A stretch of DNA of 5,770 bases from an uncultured Actinomyces sp. (GTDB lineage: Bacteria > Actinomycetota > Actinomycetes > Actinomycetales > Actinomycetaceae), in contig CAJZDJ010000099.1 of assembly GCA_915063485.1 (NCBI GenBank), positions 1 to 5,770 of the forward strand. Reading direction: 5' to 3'. The notes below the pieces were generated by a model, which saw nothing but the letters and a program-made list of their open reading frames with translations, had not been told where the DNA came from and searched no databases. A program made the translations under genes and the position numbers. Numbering within the stretch: the first letter of the stretch is position 1; each line of letters opens with the position of its first letter. Shown in pieces: positions 1-3,745 of this stretch.

Positions 1-32
1 CATACAAGCAGGCAAGTTAAATCGCAAACGAA

Positions 33-62
33 ATTGGGCGCCTACCAAAGTAGACGCCCAAT
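33..62 (-). terminator. Hairpin terminator, probably bidirectional
   Basis: The arms ATTGGGCG (33-40) and CGCCCAAT (55-62), with inner arms CTAC (42-45) and GTAG (50-53), fold around a 4-nt loop. Read on the minus strand, the one internal mismatch becomes a U-G wobble, giving a 13-bp stem followed by TTTCGTTTG. This suits termination of the leftward DUF805 gene that stops at 94-96. On the plus strand the same hairpin has one C/A mismatch and is followed by CTTTTGTTT. It could therefore also end a rightward gene arriving from outside the window; a frame ending in TAA at 18-20 would fit, but only five codons of it are visible. Confidence 0.75.
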
Positions 63-93
63 CTTTTGTTTAGCAGTCAGCTAGTAGCTCACA

Positions 94-774
94 TCAGTAG
101 CTGGAGGGAGCGCTGCCTCCCTGGCCGTAAGGAGCCTGCGGACCACCCTGACCATAGGGGGTCTGAGGGGTAGGCTGGCCGTAAGGAGCCTGGGGAGCAC
201 CCTGACCATAGGGAGCACCCTGGCCAGCAGGACCCTGGGTGTATTCAGGCATCATCGGGGCGCCGTAAGCACCCTGAGCATAGGGGTTAGCGCCACCGAG
301 CATGTGGGCCTGCAGGGCGCGTGCCTCGTCGTCGAGCCAAGAGGGGTTCCAAGCGGCAGGCTTAGAAGGCAAGATGCACAGAATTAGGAGCACGATACTT
401 AGAGGACCGAGGAAGTTAAGCAGAAAAAAGAAACCTGAGTAACCAGCGTCGTGCAGACGGCGGATGGTCAGGCCCAGATTCGGCAGGAATATTGCCAAAC
501 CATACAAGCCAAGAATCAACATCACGACTACGCCCGAAGCCCCGGCAGCGTCCTCGTCACCGCCGCCTGCCGCAGTCCCAATAGCCAGGACAATTGCCAG
601 GAAATACAGAACACCACCAACAATGGCGTTAAACAGGAAAAACCACCAGAATTCGGCAACGGAGGCGACGCCGTCGAACTTGGCGTACTGACTAAAGGCG
701 CGCTTAACGGAGTCAGCAAAGCCGTAGTGGCGCGGATCCATGCCTACCGGATCTACATAAGGTTGATAGCTCAT
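94..774 (-). CDS. DUF805 family membrane protein with Pro/Gly/Gln/Tyr-rich tail
   Basis: This encodes a 226-residue predicted inner-membrane protein of the DUF805 family, whose biochemical role is not established. The signature is visible: FSQYAKFDGVASVAEFWWF (residues 27-45) resembles the family's 'F..GRASR.EFWWF' start, and TIRRLHDAGYSGFFFLL (103-119) matches its 'RRLHD.G.SG' block. Hydrophobic segments lie at about 42-67, 80-99 and 115-136. The family core ends near residue 145. The last 65 or so residues are a hydrophilic tail with repeated APYGQG/TPYGQG units, probably disordered and cytoplasmic. The ATG at 772-774 is chosen because GAGGAA (minus strand, 778-783) lies just upstream. The gene is divergent from the phosphoribosyltransferase and ends about 30 bases before a strong hairpin. 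Family assignment is confident; function is unknown. Confidence 0.9.
   Translation of the reverse strand: MSYQPYVDPVGMDPRHYGFADSVKRAFSQYAKFDGVASVAEFWWFFLFNAIVGGVLYFLAIVLAIGTAAGGGDEDAAGASGVVVMLILGLYGLAIFLPNLGLTIRRLHDAGYSGFFFLLNFLGPLSIVLLILCILPSKPAAWNPSWLDDEARALQAHMLGGANPYAQGAYGAPMMPEYTQGPAGQGAPYGQGAPQAPYGQPTPQTPYGQGGPQAPYGQGGSAPSSY
121..213 (-). repeat. Direct repeats encoding PYGQG units in the DUF805 tail
   Basis: Two 39-bp copies (121-159 and 175-213) differ at only two positions and are spaced 54 bp apart. Both lie in the same reading frame and encode parts of the Ala-Pro-Tyr-Gly-Gln-rich tail. The near identity at DNA level suggests recent expansion by unequal recombination or slippage, so the copy number may vary between strains. 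Further, weaker copies continue to about position 235. Confidence 0.75.
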
Positions 775-777
775 TTA

Positions 778-783
778 TTCCTC
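778..783 (-). promoter_or_regulatory. Ribosome binding site for the DUF805 gene
   Basis: The minus strand reads GAGGAA, three bases before the ATG at 772-774. It is the only clear Shine-Dalgarno match near the start and supports that start codon. The spacing is somewhat short. Confidence 0.6.
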
Positions 784-844
784 AGCTCTAGTTATTAACG
801 CTTAGCTGCGTCTAGGCACAGTCTAACGCGGCAAACCTGGGAAA

Positions 845-873
845 AACCTAAAGGTGGCACTAGACACATTCAA
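845..873 (-). promoter_or_regulatory. Candidate promoter for the DUF805 gene
   Basis: On the minus strand, TTGAAT (868-873) and TAGGTT (845-850) are separated by 17 bases, the usual -35/-10 spacing. Transcription would start near 838 and give a leader of about 60 nt. Both boxes are imperfect matches, so this is only the best candidate in the divergent region. Confidence 0.3.
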
Positions 874-908
874 AATCAGTCCACCATGCGGACATATGAT
901 TTAGGTGT

Positions 909-942
909 TAGCGGTTTATATGCTATTCGTCGTAGCGGTTTA
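909..942. repeat. Direct repeat TAGCGGTTTA x2 in the divergent intergenic region
   Basis: Exact copies of TAGCGGTTTA lie at 909-918 and 933-942, 24 bp apart. Each is followed by a TATATG-like AT-rich tail. The site lies between two divergent genes, where a paired direct repeat could be a regulator-binding site. The 24-bp period is slightly over two helical turns. No regulator is identifiable from the window. Confidence 0.4.
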
Positions 943-1004
943 ATATATGTGGCTTAATACCTAACGCAATTGCTCCACCGCAGGCATTAGCAGCCGGGGC
1001 GCGT

Positions 1005-1010
1005 TAATAT
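1005..1010 (+). promoter_or_regulatory. Possible -10 box giving a leaderless mRNA for the phosphoribosyltransferase frame
   Basis: TAATAT ends five bases before the ATG at 1016, so transcription would begin at or beside the start codon. No Shine-Dalgarno sequence precedes that ATG, consistent with a leaderless transcript, which is common in actinobacteria. The -35 region (GGCATT, 983-988) is a poor match. Confidence 0.35.
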
Positions 1011-1015
1011 AAAGC

Positions 1016-1648
1016 ATGAGCAACGTAACAGCTTTTGATGATGGCGCTCCTGGTGTACGGGCGACAGATACACAGATGCCCGGCGCGCAGGATTCTGGCT
1101 CACGGACGGCCGGCATGCGACCGGGCGGCACGTAAGCGGCCAGCGCACAGGCGGCAGATCGTGAGAACCTTACCTGGCAGGGGTTTGGGGATGCCTGCCG
1201 ACAAATCGCTCAGCAGATAGCAGATTCAGGTTGGATACCGGATCTGATTGTGGCCATTGCACGCGGCGGCATGCTGCCGGCTGGGGCAATCTCATATGCG
1301 CTAGGTGTTAAAGCTAATGGCGCTATAAACGTGGAGTTTTATACCGGCGTGGGCAAAACCATGCTAGAGCCGGAAATTCTTGAGCCCTATATGGATATTT
1401 CCTCGCTTGAAGGCAAACGAGTGCTAATTGTGGATGATGTGGCTGATTCAGGTAAAACCCTGAAGCTGATTATGGATTTAATTACCAAAGAAGGTTTATC
1501 CATGGGCAGTGCCACCGCTAAGATGGATGCCCGCAGTGCCACAATTTATTTAAAACCCACCAGCATTATTAAACCGGACTATGTTTTTAAGCAGACAGAC
1601 AAATGGATTAATTTCCCCTGGTCCGTACTGCCGCCGGTCACTGCCTAA
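1016..1648 (+). CDS. Gpt-like purine phosphoribosyltransferase, interrupted by an in-frame stop near its N-terminus
   Basis: A type I phosphoribosyltransferase resembling xanthine/guanine PRTases. Such enzymes join a purine base to PRPP in the cytoplasm for nucleotide salvage; the true substrate is not determined here. Counting codons from ATG 1016, visible elements are LTWQGFGDACRQIAQQIADSGW (in pieces, about 52-73), VAIARGG (79-85), the PRPP-binding motif VLIVDDVADSGKT (136-148) and a Gpt-like end with DYV, Q and WINFPW. Codon 40 (1133-1135) is TAA. The frame is otherwise open from 1016 to 1648, and the residues before it (Gly, Asp, Thr rich) look like a disordered extension. Between 1136 and 1249 there is no ATG, GTG or TTG in frame. 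The first usable start, GTG 1250, falls inside the first core beta strand and would drop the N-terminal helix. The gene may be a recent pseudogene (for example CAA to TAA), a sequencing error, or read by an unusual start. Confidence 0.7.
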
Positions 1649-1650
1649 AT

Positions 1651-1680
1651 ACAGGCAAACACAGACAAATACAGGCAAAA
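1651..1680 (+). repeat. Three tandem decamers, ACAGRCAAAN
   Basis: Directly after the stop codon come ACAGGCAAAC, ACAGACAAAT and ACAGGCAAAA. The last two units recur exactly beside hairpin copy 3 (minus strand, 3715-3734), so they belong to the larger repeated element; the first is present only here. Confidence 0.6.
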
Positions 1681-1796
1681 TCGTCCCTTCCCTATAAAAA
1701 TTTCATGGGGTTTTATAGGGAAGGGACGAAATGTCAGTATTTGTGCGGCCACTACTGGCGTATCCCAGCACTAGAGAGACTAGGTCTCAACAATTG
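1661..1796 (+). repeat. Long hairpin repeat element, copy 1
   Basis: The core (1681-1729) is a perfect 19-bp inverted repeat, TCGTCCCTTCCCTATAAAA, around an 11-nt loop containing TTTCATGGGG. On its left, 20 bases are identical to the flank of copy 3. On its right, about 67 bases match copy 3 with mostly transition differences and include a second small hairpin, GAGAC-TAG-GTCTC (1776-1788). The core sits 32 nt after the phosphoribosyltransferase stop. There is no U-run after the stem, so it is not a typical intrinsic terminator, although it may still end or protect the transcript. No transposase-like coding is present, so it could be a REP/MITE-like element or a structured 3' RNA element. Confidence 0.85.
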
Positions 1797-1798
1797 GT

Positions 1799-1827
1799 AT
1801 GCATGAACTTTTAGAGGCAACATGCAT
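1799..1827. repeat. Inverted repeat ATGCATG...CATGCAT
   Basis: A perfect 7-bp inverted repeat (1799-1805 and 1821-1827) surrounds a 15-base spacer. It lies just beyond the end of hairpin element copy 1. It may mark an element end or a protein-binding site; nothing else in the window repeats it. Confidence 0.35.
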
Positions 1828-2096
1828 CAACTAGCACCTGTCCCCTCCCCCTGACTGACGACGACGTCGGCCATGTCCCCTAAGTGGCGGCGTCGGCCTA
1901 GCGCGCCCACGACGCGGCCCCGCCTGACCGCACCAATCCGACCCGACGACGCCGTCGACCCAACCTGACCAGCGAGATCTGCGACGTCACCCCAGCCGGG
2001 CCCATAGCCAAGCGTTCACAGCCCGCCACGTTCACTCGTCCACACGCACCCCACACCCAAACACATGAGAGCGCAAGCCAACGCGCTCTGACAAAA
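1828..2096. other. Gene-free GC-rich, then C/A-rich region
   Basis: I find no convincing gene here. The first part (about 1850-1990) is rich in CGACG/CGTCG steps on both strands, with CGTCGGCC at 1865-1872 and 1891-1898. The second part (about 1990-2066) is strongly C- and A-rich and G-poor on the plus strand. The minus-strand reading frame through this area is rich in Arg, Trp, Val and Gly, has no recognisable domain, and is most likely a by-product of base composition. Confidence 0.5.
2068..2089. repeat. Short perfect hairpin AGAGCGC...GCGCTCT
   Basis: A 7-bp perfect inverted repeat with an 8-base loop lies just before the AT-rich promoter-like region of the DUF559-like gene. It lacks a U-run on either strand, so a terminator role is uncertain; it may insulate the downstream gene or be an operator. 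Confidence 0.4.
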
Positions 2097-2142
2097 TTAA
2101 CCACAGGTGGATAAAAACCAAGCGTAAATATACTTATCCACA
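2097..2142 (+). promoter_or_regulatory. Promoter-like site within DnaA-box-like inverted repeats
   Basis: TTATCCACA (2134-2142) is a perfect match to the DnaA-box consensus. GGTGGATAA (2106-2114) is the same box reversed with one change, and TTAACCACA (2097-2105) is a third one-mismatch match. GTGGATAA (2107-2114) and TTATCCAC (2134-2141) form an 8-bp inverted repeat spaced 19 bases apart. Between them lies TATACT (2129-2134), a five-of-six match to a -10 box; no good -35 is visible. The placement suits an operator controlling the gene that starts at 2185. DnaA binding is an alternative explanation. Confidence 0.45.
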
Positions 2143-2148
2143 GCCTTC

Positions 2149-2166
2149 AAGCGCTAACTAGCGTTT
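2149..2166. promoter_or_regulatory. Palindrome AAGCGCTA-AC-TAGCGTTT upstream of the DUF559-like gene
   Basis: An 8-bp inverted repeat with one G-T wobble and a 2-base centre ends 18 bases before the ATG at 2185. It would lie in the leader of a transcript starting near 2140, so it could be an operator or a small hairpin affecting translation. Confidence 0.35.
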
Positions 2167-2184
2167 AGGCCTCATCATTGTTCT

Positions 2185-3189
2185 ATGAACATCAAGGACA
2201 TCCCGGTATACCGCAGCAGCGACCTGGCCACCACCAATTACCGCATGGACTCCTACTCGCGCCAGTCCAAGGGCAACGACCCGCAGCTGGCCAAAATCAT
2301 GCCCGGCTGCTACATCCCTATCAGCGATTATGAGCGCATTACCCAGGAGGAGCTGCATCTTTTGCGGGTTTATATTGCTGCCGACGCCGCTCGACGCCGC
2401 AACACCCCAGCTCGTAAGCTTGCCCAGGCCGGTGCTGAGGTGCGCGGGCAGTGTCGTGAGGAAGGCCCCTGCCCGTGGCCTGTGTTTGCCGGAGAGTCCG
2501 CTGCCCTGCTTCACGGGCTGCCCATGGTTGGCCCCATGCCGAACCAAGTGCAGGTCATTAGTGGTTTGAAGATCCACGCATCGGTCACTACCTGGCGGCG
2601 CACCCGCAGCTGGCATTATGATTCCCAGCCAGTACAGGTCGAGGGGATGTACTGCACCGATGTTTTATATACACTTGCGGATTTGCTGTGTTCGCGTGAT
2701 TTCTATTCAGGAATTGCAAGTGTGGACTATGTTTTGCGCGAAAAAATAGCTACAAAGCAGCAAATTTTGACTGAATTGGGGCGGCGCATCGGTTGCAAAG
2801 GAGTTATAAAAGCTCGCGACGTTGTAAAACATGCCGATGCCCGCAGTGAATCGGTGGGTGAATCACTTAGCCGCGCAGTCATGCTCAAGGGGCACCTGCC
2901 CATGCCACGCCTGCAAGAAGCCATCTACGATCACGGAAATTTTGTAGGCAGAGTCGATTTTTACTGGCCAGATTTTAATATAATCGGCGAATTTGACGGC
3001 CTGGGTAAATACAACAGCGGCACTTACAGTGACCTCTCGTCTGGGGAAATCGCCCAAAATGAGCGTCAGCGCGAAAATGCTCTGGAGCTGGCCACCGGTG
3101 CCCGCGTGGTGCGCTGGACTTGGAGGGAGGCAGTGGACAAGGATGCGCTGCTGGTCAAGCTAGGGCGCGTCGGCATCGAGGGCTACTAA
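2185..3189 (+). CDS. DUF559/AbiEi-like protein: winged-helix N-terminus, Vsr-type nuclease-like C-terminus
   Basis: This 334-residue soluble protein has the layout of actinobacterial proteins annotated as AbiEi-like or DUF559. Residues 1-45 look like a degenerate winged-helix segment ending in the typical I.PG.Y.P (38-44). FAGESAALLHGLP (101-113) is the usual middle block. The C-terminus carries SESVGESLSR (221-230), GRVDFYWPDFNIIGEFDG (255-272) and a final RVVRWTWRE (307-315). Together these match the endonuclease-like fold, with D258, E269 and D271 as likely metal-binding residues and K275 close by. Cleavage is not shown. ATG 2185 is chosen because an in-frame TAA (2155-2157) precedes it and no other start lies between. 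No Shine-Dalgarno sequence is visible. No partner gene of AbiEii type lies adjacent, so this is not a complete AbiE pair. Codons from about 2655 to 2830 are clearly more AT-rich than the rest. Confidence 0.75.
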   Translation: MNIKDIPVYRSSDLATTNYRMDSYSRQSKGNDPQLAKIMPGCYIPISDYERITQEELHLLRVYIAADAARRRNTPARKLAQAGAEVRGQCREEGPCPWPVFAGESAALLHGLPMVGPMPNQVQVISGLKIHASVTTWRRTRSWHYDSQPVQVEGMYCTDVLYTLADLLCSRDFYSGIASVDYVLREKIATKQQILTELGRRIGCKGVIKARDVVKHADARSESVGESLSRAVMLKGHLPMPRLQEAIYDHGNFVGRVDFYWPDFNIIGEFDGLGKYNSGTYSDLSSGEIAQNERQRENALELATGARVVRWTWREAVDKDALLVKLGRVGIEGY

Positions 3190-3275
3190 GCACTCACCTA
3201 CTAAGGTCCGCTAAGAGTCCAAGGTAGCCGTCGAGGTCCCTAAAAGTCATCTGCAATTTCGTAGGGCTGCCATGT

Positions 3276-3301
3276 AAGGCTGCGCCGCATGACGCAGCCT
3301 T
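3276..3301 (+). terminator. Hairpin downstream of the DUF559-like gene
   Basis: AAGGCTGCG (3276-3284) and CGCAGCCTT (3293-3301) form a perfect 9-bp stem with an 8-base loop, 86 nt beyond the stop codon. The following sequence (GCCGTCAGTTTC) lacks a real U-run, so it is a possible rather than a clear intrinsic terminator. Confidence 0.45.
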
Positions 3302-3367
3302 GCCGTCAGTTTCAATCTGCTGCGCCGCGCTAGGTAACTTTGCCCTCAGCTTCAGTCTGCCGTGCCG
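3300..3367. repeat. Imperfect direct repeat with 40-bp period
   Basis: Two 28-base units (3300-3327 and 3340-3367) begin TTGCCNTCAG and contain TTCARTCTGC. They differ at about five positions, and CGCTAG follows both at slightly different distances. The unit carries no open reading frame and its role is unknown. Confidence 0.5.
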
Positions 3368-3411
3368 ACGACGCCGCTAGCAGACTGTCCCCTCCCCCAC
3401 CCACACCATTA

Positions 3412-3478
3412 CACACAGATACGCAGATTTCGTCCCTTCCCTATAAAACCCCATGAAATTTTCATAGGGAACGGACGA
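3412..3478 (-). repeat. Long hairpin repeat element, copy 2 (degenerate, truncated)
   Basis: The 49-nt core (3430-3478) differs from copy 1, compared in the same orientation, at only two positions. Both changes are in one arm and break pairing: one C-C and one A-C mismatch. Similarity to copy 3 also extends over the adjoining CACACAGATAC block (3412-3422) and then stops. No clear gene ends next to it, so this looks like a copy no longer under selection. Confidence 0.75.
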
Positions 3479-3598
3479 TTTTGTATATAAATAGGCACTG
3501 GCACTGTGCTGCGCAACCTGCCGGCGCCATCACCGCCACCTATGTTGCCGGCACCGTCGCCGCCGTCGGCGGAGTTGCCATCTTCAGCTTGCACCGCT
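3479..3598 (-). other. Spacer between hairpin copies 2 and 3, with a Gly/Asp-rich vestigial frame
   Basis: No convincing gene is present. On the minus strand, a short frame just downstream of a TGA reads DGNSADGGDGAGNIGGGDG and continues through hairpin copy 2. It resembles in style the Gly/Asp/Asn-rich tail of the neighbouring M23 protein. It may be the remnant of a similar tail or just GC-rich simple sequence; no Shine-Dalgarno sequence or domain supports translation. Confidence 0.3.
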
Positions 3599-3734
3599 CA
3601 ACAGTTAAGACCCACCGTCTCCAATGCTGGGACACAGACGTAGTGGTCACACAGATACTGACATTTCATCCCTTCCCTATAAAACCCCATGAAATTTTTA
3701 TAGGGAAGGGATGATTTTGCCTGTATTTGTCTGT
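3599..3734 (-). repeat. Long hairpin repeat element, copy 3
   Basis: The core (3666-3714) is a perfect 19-bp inverted repeat with the same 11-nt loop as copy 1. Its arms begin TCATCCC and end GGGATGA where copy 1 has TCGTCCC and GGGACGA: one base changed in each arm so that pairing is kept. The 20 bases beside the core (3715-3734) are identical to copy 1, and about 67 bases on the other side are clearly related. Read in its own direction, it lies 31 nt beyond the stop of the leftward M23 gene, matching the placement of copy 1 after the phosphoribosyltransferase. It is inverted relative to copy 1. Confidence 0.85.
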
Positions 3735-3745
3735 AGTTGGTGTGC

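Noticed and set aside
1..20. 3' end of a rightward gene entering the window
   Set aside because: A frame ending in TAA at 18-20 before the 33-62 hairpin is plausible, but five codons are too few to support a gene call.
1035..1220. Plus-strand open frame across the phosphoribosyltransferase N-terminal region
   Set aside because: It is out of frame with the clear phosphoribosyltransferase coding and its product is Arg/His-rich with no domain. I also considered it as evidence for a frameshift, but ATG 1016 is already in the catalytic frame, so a nonsense codon explains the break more simply.
1681..1729. CRISPR repeat or simple intrinsic terminator
   Set aside because: There are only three dispersed copies, in both orientations and without regular spacers, which rules out a CRISPR array. 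The stem is not followed by a U-run and the similarity extends well beyond it, so it is more than an ordinary terminator.
1898..2104. Minus-strand open frame of 68 codons rich in Arg, Trp, Val and Gly
   Set aside because: It lies in a GC/C-rich intergenic stretch, has no recognisable domain, and its start overlaps the DnaA-box-like site. It is best explained by base composition.
2097..2142. Chromosomal replication origin (oriC)
   Set aside because: There are three DnaA-box-like sites, but only one is perfect and no dnaA, dnaN or rpmH gene is present. A regulatory or titration site is a more modest reading.
3409..3594. Minus-strand 61-codon frame starting at GTG 3594
   Set aside because: It runs straight through hairpin copy 2, has no ribosome binding site and encodes simple sequence followed by repeat-derived residues. 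It is kept only as a possible vestige, not as a gene.
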